Source of the DNA: an uncultured Bacteroidota bacterium
GTDB taxonomy: Bacteria; Bacteroidota; Bacteroidia; Flavobacteriales; Flavobacteriaceae
NCBI GenBank assembly: GCA_902560025.1
Contig: CACEKL010000026.1
Location: 1 to 5,462, forward strand
Direction: 5' to 3'
DNA length: 5,462 nucleotides
Part shown: positions 1-5,462 of the stretch, piece after piece
Position numbering within the stretch: the stretch's first letter is position 1
Layout of the letters: every line of letters begins with the position of its first letter
Program-made: the position numbers and the translations under genes
The notes under the pieces: generated by a model
Database searches by the model: none
Seen by the model: the letters and a program-made list of their open reading frames with translations, nothing else
Told to the model about the DNA's origin: nothing

Positions 1-2
1 TT

Positions 3-857
3 ACTGCTAATCAATTAACTCAGTCATATATTGATGTGTTAAATCCTAATGAGTTTTTAAACCTAGGAAATATTGGATGGAAGCTTATTATTGGAATAGT
101 ATTTACAATTTTAACATCATTTGTAATTTTTGGTGGTTTGAAATCGATAGTTAAAGTAACTTCAGGTTTAGTTCCAATAATGGTAATACTATATTTCATA
201 CTTGGTATCTACATTTTAATTGCTAATATGGATGTTGTTCCATCTACTTTTTATTTAATATTTAGTGAGGCTTTCAATTTTAACACAATAGTACAAGGAG
301 GATTTTGGGGGTTAGTATTAATTGGTATAAGAAGAGCTGTTTTCTCTAGTGAGAGTGGTGTTGGACTTGCGCCTATATATCATGGTCAGTCTACTACAAA
401 AAAAGGGACAGATGAAGGTCTTGTTGGAATGTTAGGTCCTATTTTAGATACAATTTTAGTCTGTACTATTACAGGTTTAATTATAATTATTAGCGGAGCA
501 TATCTTGAAAGTGATCTTAATGGAATTGTATTATCTCTTGAAGCATTTAGAAGATTATTTTTTGGGTTCGGAGATTATTTGCTGATAGTTATGATATCAA
601 TTTTTGGAATTTCAACATTATTTACTTACTCATATTATGGTGTAAAATGTTATGGTTTTCTAACTACACCAAAAAAAGGAAAATATTATAATATAATCTA
701 TGTTGCAGCTATAATAATATCATCAATATTAACTGTTGAGATTGTAATAGGACTTATTGATATAGCTTTTGCACTAATGGCAATTCCAAATATGATTGCT
801 ATAATTTATTTATCTAAAATTGTAACTAAAGAGATGAAATCTAGATCTTGGATTTAA
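3..857 (+). CDS. AGCS-family Na+:alanine/glycine symporter, 3' part (5' end outside window)
   Basis: This is an inner-membrane sodium-coupled importer of small neutral amino acids (alanine, glycine; some members carry glutamine or D-alanine). The frame is open from base 3 with no stop before 855, so the GTG at 36 is internal and the true start lies upstream. The visible 284 residues cover about the last 60% of a family protein of about 440-500 residues. The diagnostic stretch is GIRRAVFSSESGVGLAPIYHG (about residues 107-127 of the visible part), followed by EGLVGMLGPILDTILVCTIT, which match the AGCS core GxRRGxFSNEAGxGSAP and the following DT-containing helix. Hydrophobic segments continue to the end, with the usual short basic tail after AIPNMIAIIYLSKIV. 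The PROSITE signature near the N terminus lies outside the window. The substrate cannot be set from this part. The stop overlaps the stop of the convergent amidohydrolase gene. Confidence 0.93.
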   Translation, partial: TANQLTQSYIDVLNPNEFLNLGNIGWKLIIGIVFTILTSFVIFGGLKSIVKVTSGLVPIMVILYFILGIYILIANMDVVPSTFYLIFSEAFNFNTIVQGGFWGLVLIGIRRAVFSSESGVGLAPIYHGQSTTKKGTDEGLVGMLGPILDTILVCTITGLIIIISGAYLESDLNGIVLSLEAFRRLFFGFGDYLLIVMISIFGISTLFTYSYYGVKCYGFLTTPKKGKYYNIIYVAAIIISSILTVEIVIGLIDIAFALMAIPNMIAIIYLSKIVTKEMKSRSWI

Positions 858-2287
858 TCAACATAGTCAATAGGTGGAGGACCTGGATCTAGATAAGGAT
901 CATATTCGTAATCTCCAATTCTTTCATCAAACTCTTTCTTAATCTCTTCTCTTAATTTTTTGTCCTTGTAGATGTCAATCATTGACATTCCAAGTGCTTT
1001 TGCGGCATGAAGCATTCCCTTGTGGCCAATTGACATTCCAGAACTAGCAACTACTGACCATGAATGCCATGGGACTCCCTTAGGAGCTGTAGTTGCAGCC
1101 AGACTAACAACAGGCATATTATAACTGACATCTCCAACATCTGTTGAACCTCCTCCTGGGCTGTCCAGTGTCTCTCTTAATGGTCTAATTTTACCATCAA
1201 TTCCAATTTGTGGTTTTCCATTTGCTTTTTGCATTTCTAATGCAAAATCAATTTCATCTTGAGTATATTGAATATCTCCTAGAATTTCGAGATTTTTCTG
1301 CATTATTGCACCTCCTGTTCTATTCGGGAGAAGATCATGAATCCCTGAAATTAGTGAGACTTTGTGCTCAACATTTGCCATTATTGCTGCACCTCCTGCC
1401 ATCCTTCTAACCTGGTCATAAACAGGCTGTAATCCTTCTTTAGTTATATCTCTCACTCTAACCCAAATTCTTGAATAGTCTGGAACAACATTAACAACTT
1501 GTCCTGCATCTTGTATATGGTAATGCATCCTGACTGAAGGCTTAACATGTTCTCGATATGCATTTATTCCTGATGTATATAATTCTAATGCATCATTTGC
1601 ACTCCTAGCATTCCATGGATCTGCAGATGCATGAGCAGATTGCCCAGTAAACTCAACCATAAAATCAACAAGAGCTAATGAGGGTTGAACATTTGCTTCA
1701 GTATGATCTGCAGGATGCCAATCCATAGTTATATCAACATCATCAAATACTCCCTCTCTTATCATCCAAAGTTTTCCAAAAAATTTCTCTTCAGCAGGTG
1801 TTCCAAAAAACTTGACAGTACCTGTTAAATCTCCTTTTTCAATTAATTCTTTAATTGCGACAGCTGCACCAAGGCTGGCTGTACCAAATAGATTATGACC
1901 ACATCCATGGCCAGCTCCACCTTCAGTCAATTCATTCCTGAACGAGTCTGTCGTTTGAGATAATCCTGGTAATGCATCAAACTCTCCAATAATGCCTATA
2001 ATAGGTTTTCCTTCCCCATATGTAGCGGTAAAGGCAGTAGGCATTCCAGCTAATCCTTTTTCTACTTTCAAGCCATTTTCTTCCGCATATTTAATTAGGT
2101 ACTCGGAAGATTTTTCCTCTCTAAAGGCTACTTCTGCAGCCGCCCATATTTTATCACTTAAAGCCGTCAATTCTGATGATTTTTGTTCTATTGAATTAAG
2201 TAATTCTTTCTTTAATTTGTTTGCACTTTGAGAGTTTACTAAAAAGGTAGTACCTACAACAAATAAAATTGAGAGAAGTTTTTTCAT
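854..2287 (-). CDS. Exported M20-family amidohydrolase, AbgB-like
   Basis: A 477-residue metal-dependent amidohydrolase of the M20/M40 group, closest in layout to AbgB (p-aminobenzoyl-glutamate hydrolase subunit) and related aminoacylases. It would cleave an amide bond of an N-acyl amino acid or peptide-like substrate. Residues 1-20 form a signal peptide (KK, then a hydrophobic run, then VNSQ), so the enzyme is expected in the periplasm, unlike cytoplasmic E. coli AbgB. Visible motifs are GEFDALPG (101-108), GHGCGHN (126-132; C129 and H131 as likely metal ligands), GTPAEE (162-167; E166 likely general base, E167 ligand), WHP (H191), the dimerisation/lid region with GQSAHASADPWNARSA from about 215, STDVGDVS (381-388), and H408 in the C-terminal PWHSW as last ligand. 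The set is complete, so it should be active. The C terminus ends in an acidic, proline-rich tail. The ATG has no clear Shine-Dalgarno sequence. No partner subunit (AbgA) is nearby. The exact substrate is unknown. Confidence 0.92.
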   Translation of the reverse strand: MKKLLSILFVVGTTFLVNSQSANKLKKELLNSIEQKSSELTALSDKIWAAAEVAFREEKSSEYLIKYAEENGLKVEKGLAGMPTAFTATYGEGKPIIGIIGEFDALPGLSQTTDSFRNELTEGGAGHGCGHNLFGTASLGAAVAIKELIEKGDLTGTVKFFGTPAEEKFFGKLWMIREGVFDDVDITMDWHPADHTEANVQPSLALVDFMVEFTGQSAHASADPWNARSANDALELYTSGINAYREHVKPSVRMHYHIQDAGQVVNVVPDYSRIWVRVRDITKEGLQPVYDQVRRMAGGAAIMANVEHKVSLISGIHDLLPNRTGGAIMQKNLEILGDIQYTQDEIDFALEMQKANGKPQIGIDGKIRPLRETLDSPGGGSTDVGDVSYNMPVVSLAATTAPKGVPWHSWSVVASSGMSIGHKGMLHAAKALGMSMIDIYKDKKLREEIKKEFDERIGDYEYDPYLDPGPPPIDYVD

Positions 2288-2347
2288 TAGTTAATAATTT
2301 AGAGTTTTATTAAGATAGTAATTTACAAATAATATTTATTTTAGAAT
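2288..2347. promoter_or_regulatory. Divergent promoter region between the amidohydrolase and YkuK-like genes
   Basis: These 60 very A+T-rich bases separate two genes reading outward, so both promoters must lie here or reach into the coding ends. No exact Bacteroidota -7 box (TAnnTTTG) is present. Near matches are TATTATTTG on the minus strand (2334-2326, spacer one base too long) for the amidohydrolase, and TAATTTAG (2295-2302) or TAATTTAC (2319-2326) on the plus strand for the YkuK-like gene. Neither gene has a recognisable Shine-Dalgarno sequence. The gene geometry is what is seen. The boxes are tentative. Confidence 0.3.
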
Positions 2348-2797
2348 ATGAGATTGTTTAAGGATGTCAAAGGAAATAATATTGATCCTGTAAATCATAC
2401 TTTATCTATATTAAAGAATTATCCACATGCAAAAATTCATATTGGATCTGATTCTCAAAACATAGGTAAAAAAACAAATTATACCAGTGTAATTGCATAC
2501 AGACTCGGAACAAGAGGTGTACATTACATACTCAGCAAGTCATCATGTGACGTTATAAACGATATTTGGAAGAGACTATGGCTTGAAGCTGAGTATAGTA
2601 TTAAAGTAGCAGAATGGTTAACAAAGCAAGTGAGTGTTCAAGTTGAAATTGACATGGATTATAACTCAGATGAAAACCATCGATCTAATAAGTTAATCTC
2701 CGCAACAAAGGGTTGGGCAAACTCGCTGGGGTATAAAGTTAATGTAAAGCCAAATAATCAAATTGCAACAAGAGCAGCTGATCACCATTGTAAGTAG
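2348..2797 (+). CDS. YkuK-type RNase H-like protein (DUF458)
   Basis: A 149-residue soluble protein of the DUF458 / YkuK family, whose members have a predicted RNase H-like fold and no well-established biochemical role. The match rests on HIGSDSQ (31-37), the hallmark of the first strand, then TNYTSVIAYR on the next strand, the helix WKRLWLEAEYSI (74-85), VEIDMDYN (99-106) on a later strand, and the C-terminal ATRAADH (140-146), where the family has A-x-x-x-AD. The acidic residues D35, E80, D102/D104 and D145 are placed as an RNase H/DEDD-like metal site would need, so nuclease activity is possible but inferred. The length is slightly below that of B. subtilis YkuK and close to other short members. 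The ATG at 2348 sits directly ahead of conserved sequence and has no clear Shine-Dalgarno. The gene stands alone on the plus strand, and its end is 7 bp from the end of the convergent DUF1611 gene. Confidence 0.85.
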   Translation: MRLFKDVKGNNIDPVNHTLSILKNYPHAKIHIGSDSQNIGKKTNYTSVIAYRLGTRGVHYILSKSSCDVINDIWKRLWLEAEYSIKVAEWLTKQVSVQVEIDMDYNSDENHRSNKLISATKGWANSLGYKVNVKPNNQIATRAADHHCK

Positions 2798-2804
2798 TGG
2801 TTAT

Positions 2805-3836
2805 TTAAAGTAACTCATTAAAAATTTTATCTCCACCATACCTAATAACATCTGTTGAAGGAAGCCCAGTATTTTCTTCAACTTTTTTTATTATTTCAAG
2901 AGCTTCATTATTTTCCATTTGAATGGTATTCAGCGCCACACCTATTACTTTTGCTTTAGGATATGTGCCAATAACAGACGAAACTTGCTCATTTAAATCT
3001 ATAAACTTTTTTAGATCTGGAATTTTTATATTCTCTAAAGATCTAAGAGAATTATTTCTAGCAATATGACATAAAATCATGTGAGTTGGACAAGTGCCTC
3101 TCATTAAAGGTAGTGTCGCAGAGCTCCCTGGGTGGAGAATTGATCCTTGTCCCTCTACGATTACTATATCTTTATCTTTTTGATCAATAACAGCAGTTTC
3201 TACAGCACCACATGCATGATCTAACTTGTAAGCGTCTAATGGAATCCCACCTCCTGTAACTGTAATTCCAACTTGACCAGTGGCAACAAATCCAACATTT
3301 ATATTTTTATTTCTTAGATATGAATAAAGCTCGAGACCAACAGTCATTTTACCTGCTGCCATATCAGTTCCTATCATAAGCACTCGTTTATTTGACAATT
3401 TAGATGCCATAGATGAACCTATTTTAGGAATGAATTGTGGAACTCTTGTATCCCAAATCCATTGTTCATCTTTTATTATATATTTTGAAAATTCTGGATT
3501 GATTTGATCATGCAGTCCGTTAACAATAGACATTCCCATTTCTATTGATTCTTTGATAACTGAATCCCAAGATTTTGGTCTAATACCTCCTGATGTTAAT
3601 ACTCCTAAGAGCATGACATTAGCTCCCATATCCCTTGCGTCCTTCAGGGAACTAACAATTGGTATATCTTTCTTTATAATTGATACCTCAGATATTTTTT
3701 TCCCAGCAAATACCGAATCAATAACACATACAATTTCATTATTTAAATATCTAAGAGCGCTAATCCCCATTTTTCCATAGTCGTCATCTATGCTAGCTTC
3801 CATCCAAATTGCAATCTTATCAGTTGATTTAAGCAT
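2805..3836 (-). CDS. DUF1611 family protein, DgcN-like (putative D-glutamate N-acetyltransferase)
   Basis: A 343-residue soluble protein of the DUF1611 family. Residues about 1-140 form the Rossmann-like N-terminal domain (SGGIRPKSW at 82-90, IVNGLHD at 104-110). Residues about 150-343 form a P-loop-like C-terminal domain with GTDMAAGKMT (156-165), similar in spacing to the GTDxxxGKT loop of dethiobiotin synthetase, then GQVGITVTGGGIPLDA (187-202), the strand IVIVEGQGSILHPG (224-237) and MILCHIAR (253-260). One studied member, DgcN of marine Pseudoalteromonas, was reported to acetylate D-glutamate from acetyl-CoA. That function is transferred here because the upstream gene encodes the matching racemase/epimerase family. 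Its ATG lies inside the end of that gene (8-bp overlap), which points to translational coupling and one transcript. The family assignment is firm. The exact substrate is not shown by the sequence. Confidence 0.88.
   Translation of the reverse strand: MLKSTDKIAIWMEASIDDDYGKMGISALRYLNNEIVCVIDSVFAGKKISEVSIIKKDIPIVSSLKDARDMGANVMLLGVLTSGGIRPKSWDSVIKESIEMGMSIVNGLHDQINPEFSKYIIKDEQWIWDTRVPQFIPKIGSSMASKLSNKRVLMIGTDMAAGKMTVGLELYSYLRNKNINVGFVATGQVGITVTGGGIPLDAYKLDHACGAVETAVIDQKDKDIVIVEGQGSILHPGSSATLPLMRGTCPTHMILCHIARNNSLRSLENIKIPDLKKFIDLNEQVSSVIGTYPKAKVIGVALNTIQMENNEALEIIKKVEENTGLPSTDVIRYGGDKIFNELL
3829..3836 (-). other. 8-bp ATGCTTAA start/stop overlap
   Basis: On the minus strand the DUF1611 start codon ATG (3836-3834) comes before the epimerase stop codon TAA (3831-3829), giving an 8-bp gene overlap. 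Such overlaps usually mean that a ribosome ending on the first gene starts the second, keeping the two proteins in step. The overlap itself is seen directly. Coupling is inferred. Confidence 0.8.
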
Positions 3837-4878
3837 AATTTTCAGTTTTTAATTTTGATCCGTGTCCAGGTTTGTTATCATTCATAGTAATTCCGTCAAT
3901 CATTTTAGCCCCTTCACTAGGATCTGGATCTAAATTATAGTGAGAATCTAGATCTATATAATCTATAATACCAGATATTGAAGCGCCAGCTGATATACTA
4001 ATTGATGATTCACTCATACAACCTATCATTGTTTTTAAATTATGAGATTTGGCTACATTTAAAATTCTTAATGCTTCTGTTATTCCTCCACACTTCATTA
4101 GTTTTAGGTTAACTCCATCTACATATTGATAGTGTCTCGCCACATCTTCAGAAAACCTACACGATTCATCAATAAATATCGGCAAGGGTCTACTCTCAAA
4201 TAGGTATTTTAATTTATCTTCTTCGCCTTCTACTAGTGGTTGCTCAATATATTCTGCTTTCCTATCAGCAAGCCATTTCATCATTAACTTGGCCTCATCT
4301 AAACTCCAGCCACCATTAGCATCAACTCTAATAGAGATATTAGATTTTTTTGTTGACTCCAGTACTTGAGAATATATGGATTTATCATATTCTATTCCAT
4401 CTGGTGATCCAAGTTTTATTTTTAGTGCTTTAATCTGGGGATTAGATATAAGCATTTCAACCCTCTCTTTTATTATTTCAGGAGGGTTTATTCCTATTGT
4501 TAAAGAGGTTGGAATTGATGGAGAAGGGAGCCCTAAGAGACTACGTAATGGTAATCCTGCTTTTTTTGCTTTCCAGTCCCATAAAGCTATATCTATTGCA
4601 GCAAATGCACATGGTGGGATGTTAAGCTCTTTACTTCTCTGATATATTTCATATATAGACAGTGAATCAATACCTGTATCAATAAGCTTTAATAGCCATT
4701 TTTCTACTTCATCTGCAGTAGATGCACCCTCAGTTTTACCTGGAGCTGATTCTCCCCATGCAGTAATACCATCCTTAATGATTTCAACGAATAAGTTTTG
4801 AGACTTATCATGGACACCCCTACTTATTTGAAGTGGATGTTTTTTTTTGAGATTTACTTTATGAAAATTAACTATCAT
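3829..4878 (-). CDS. Dipeptide epimerase-like enolase-superfamily enzyme (L-Ala-D/L-Glu epimerase or DgcA-like racemase)
   Basis: A 349-residue cytoplasmic enzyme of the muconate-lactonizing subgroup of the enolase superfamily, which moves a proton at an alpha carbon by a two-base, Mg2+-dependent mechanism. The N-terminal capping domain spans about 1-110, with GESAPG at 42-47. The barrel then carries the full catalytic set: KIK (K153, K155), metal ligands D186 (RVDANGGW), E212 (IEQP) and D237 (FIDES), and K259 (NLK), 22 residues after D237 as in E. coli YcjG. DLD (309-311) matches the DxD motif that holds the substrate ammonium group in dipeptide epimerases. This favours L-Ala-D/L-Glu dipeptides. 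The neighbouring DUF1611 gene instead suggests a DgcA-like N-acetyl-D-glutamate racemase. It lies 19 bp after the HTH gene and overlaps the DUF1611 gene, so the three probably form one operon. The ATG start gives a family-typical N terminus. Confidence 0.9.
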   Translation of the reverse strand: MIVNFHKVNLKKKHPLQISRGVHDKSQNLFVEIIKDGITAWGESAPGKTEGASTADEVEKWLLKLIDTGIDSLSIYEIYQRSKELNIPPCAFAAIDIALWDWKAKKAGLPLRSLLGLPSPSIPTSLTIGINPPEIIKERVEMLISNPQIKALKIKLGSPDGIEYDKSIYSQVLESTKKSNISIRVDANGGWSLDEAKLMMKWLADRKAEYIEQPLVEGEEDKLKYLFESRPLPIFIDESCRFSEDVARHYQYVDGVNLKLMKCGGITEALRILNVAKSHNLKTMIGCMSESSISISAGASISGIIDYIDLDSHYNLDPDPSEGAKMIDGITMNDNKPGHGSKLKTENYA

Positions 4879-4897
4879 CTAAACAGAAAATGATAAT

Positions 4898-5242
4898 CTA
4901 AGATAATAGTTTTCCTTTATTTTTTTCCTTAAAATTATCAAGTGTTTCTCTCTTGTAGATTGGAGTTCTATTTCTTCTGGTTATCCATTTAAGCTTACCC
5001 TTAACATGGTATCTAGTTAATGTGCTTTCACTAATGCCTAAATATTCAGCAGCTTGTTTTCTTGGAAGATAATTTATATGAACAGGAATATTAGAAATGT
5101 CATAGTTTGAAGAAGAAACCTCAAGGAAATTCCTCTCTATTTCAACATCTTCTTTTTTAACTCTTCTTCCGTTAACATAAACAGATCTCACCCCCTCAGG
5201 AAAGTTATTAATTTGATTTATTTCTAACCAGTTTCTAGACAC
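4898..5242 (-). CDS. Small HTH (excisionase/MerR-like, HTH_17 type) DNA-binding protein
   Basis: A 114-residue protein with a winged helix-turn-helix of the HTH_17 (excisionase-like) type at about residues 58-105: YLPRKQAAEYLGISESTLTRY, then the wing GKLKWITRRNRTPIYKRETLDNF. The motif AAEYLGIS plus a helix and a K/R-rich wing ending in a hydrophobic-acidic segment is typical. Residues 1-55 are not recognised; VRSVYVNGRRVKKEDVEIE there looks like beta structure. The start is uncertain. The GTG at 5242-5240 is chosen because the frame has no ATG between the in-frame stop near 5292 and this point; a second GTG codes for V18 and would remove part of the N-terminal region. No Shine-Dalgarno is clear. 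It is the first gene of the likely operon with the epimerase and DUF1611 genes (19-bp gap), so a local regulator is a natural guess. No phage integrase is nearby to support a true excisionase. Confidence 0.75.
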   Translation of the reverse strand: MSRNWLEINQINNFPEGVRSVYVNGRRVKKEDVEIERNFLEVSSSNYDISNIPVHINYLPRKQAAEYLGISESTLTRYHVKGKLKWITRRNRTPIYKRETLDNFKEKNKGKLLS

Positions 5243-5342
5243 GAATTTATAAATTGGTTTATTAGTTAAATTTATAGCTAGTCTATAAAGTTATAAAAAA
5301 ATATATATAATTTTGTATATATCTATAAATTAATTAATTAGG
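5243..5342. promoter_or_regulatory. A+T-rich divergent promoter region
   Basis: These 100 bases lie between the HTH operon (minus) and the exported protein gene (plus) and are almost entirely A+T. On the plus strand they hold an exact -7-type box (separate entry). On the minus strand TAAATTTA (5278-5271) is one base off the same box and could serve the operon. Runs such as TAATTAATTAATTA (5327-5340) and ATATATATA are self-complementary but low in complexity. Both directions must be driven from here, so this is the expected site for any operator of the HTH protein. Confidence 0.45.
5308..5315 (+). promoter_or_regulatory. Bacteroidota-type -7 box TAATTTTG
   Basis: TAATTTTG is an exact match to TAnnTTTG, the -7 element of Bacteroidota housekeeping promoters. 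It ends 27 bases before the ATG at 5343, which gives a short leader of about 20 bases. No clear TTG-type -33 element is found about 20 bases upstream, which weakens the call. The box sits inside a small inverted repeat (ATATATA at 5301-5307, TATATAT at 5316-5322). Chance matches are not rare in such A+T-rich DNA. Confidence 0.45.
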
Positions 5343-5462
5343 ATGAAACAAATTCTTACATATGTGCTTATTCTAGGTAGCTTTAGCTTGGTTTTTAGTC
5401 AAAGCGGTGGGTATAATTCTTATAATTATGGCACCAGAAATTACGCGTCTGGAACAAATTCA
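5343..5462 (+). CDS. Exported Gly/Tyr/Asn/Ser-rich protein, N-terminal 40 codons (3' end outside window)
   Basis: The frame is open from the ATG to the right edge (40 codons). Residues 1-20 form a signal peptide: MKQ, then a hydrophobic run (ILTYVLILGSFSLVF), then SQ, with likely cleavage near SQ/S, so the protein is exported to the periplasm or beyond. There is no lipobox cysteine. The mature part seen so far (SGGYNSYNYGTRNYASGTNS) is rich in G, Y, N and S, a composition found in surface or outer-membrane-associated proteins, but the visible length is too short to name a family. The start is supported by the signal peptide and by the -7 box about 30 bases upstream. Only a weak AGG precedes the ATG. 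It is divergent from the HTH operon. Confidence 0.7.
   Translation, partial: MKQILTYVLILGSFSLVFSQSGGYNSYNYGTRNYASGTNS

Noticed and set aside
36..38. GTG as the start codon of the symporter gene
   Set aside because: The frame is open to the left edge and the upstream residues (TANQLTQSYID) fit the family, so this GTG is an internal valine.
1210..1410. Plus-strand open frame of 66 codons
   Set aside because: It lies inside the amidohydrolase gene on the opposite strand, resembles no known protein, and the minus-strand frame carries the full M20 motif set.
1992..2231. Plus-strand open frame of 79 codons
   Set aside because: Antisense shadow of the N-terminal part of the amidohydrolase gene; no domain or start signal.
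2786..2814. Possible bidirectional terminator between the YkuK-like and DUF1611 genes (CCATT/AGTGG stem and GTTATTTAAAGTAAC palindrome)
   Set aside because: The stems are short, A+T-rich or contain G-T pairs, overlap both stop codons, and are not followed by a proper T run on either strand.
3553..3780. Plus-strand open frame of 75 codons
   Set aside because: Antisense to the conserved N-terminal domain of the DUF1611 gene, with no protein-like features of its own.
4376..4642. Plus-strand open frame of 88 codons
   Set aside because: Antisense to the epimerase gene, whose catalytic motifs fix the real frame.
4898..5242. HTH protein as a phage excisionase marking a mobile element
   Set aside because: No integrase, attachment-site repeat, tRNA or transposase is in the window, and the gene is tightly placed in front of metabolic genes.

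Overview
The window is A+T-rich and looks like a piece of a marine-type Bacteroidota (Flavobacteriia-like) genome, though a Marinimicrobia-type genome is not excluded. The reasons are that start codons lack clear Shine-Dalgarno sequences, two exported proteins have short signal peptides ending in ...SQS, and an exact TAnnTTTG box (the Bacteroidota -7 promoter element) lies just upstream of the last gene. Placement rests on these traits and not on a search.

Layout, left to right: (1) the 3' part of an AGCS-family sodium:alanine/glycine symporter (+), cut by the left edge; (2) an exported M20-family amidohydrolase of the AbgB-like type (-), converging on the symporter so closely that both stop codons share one TTAA; (3) a YkuK/DUF458 RNase H-like protein (+), divergent from the amidohydrolase; (4) a compact minus-strand run, read right to left as a small HTH DNA-binding protein, an enolase-superfamily dipeptide epimerase-like enzyme, and a DUF1611 protein. 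The last two overlap by 8 bp. (5) A 100-bp A+T-rich divergent promoter region; (6) the first 40 codons of an exported Gly/Tyr/Asn/Ser-rich protein (+), cut by the right edge.

The most interesting part is the HTH / epimerase / DUF1611 cassette. A DUF1611 protein paired with a dipeptide-epimerase homologue is the gene pair (DgcN, DgcA) reported in marine Pseudoalteromonas to convert D-glutamate to N-acetyl-D-glutamate and then to the L form. The epimerase here keeps a DxD motif typical of L-Ala-D/L-Glu dipeptide epimerases, so the alternative is handling of the peptidoglycan-derived dipeptide L-Ala-D-Glu. An amino-acid symporter and an exported amidohydrolase nearby fit a general theme of scavenging amino acids and amino-acid conjugates. 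They are in separate transcription units, so a functional link is inference only.

No RNA genes, CRISPR arrays, insertion sequences or convincing intrinsic terminators were seen. No stretch of 300 bases lacks a gene.
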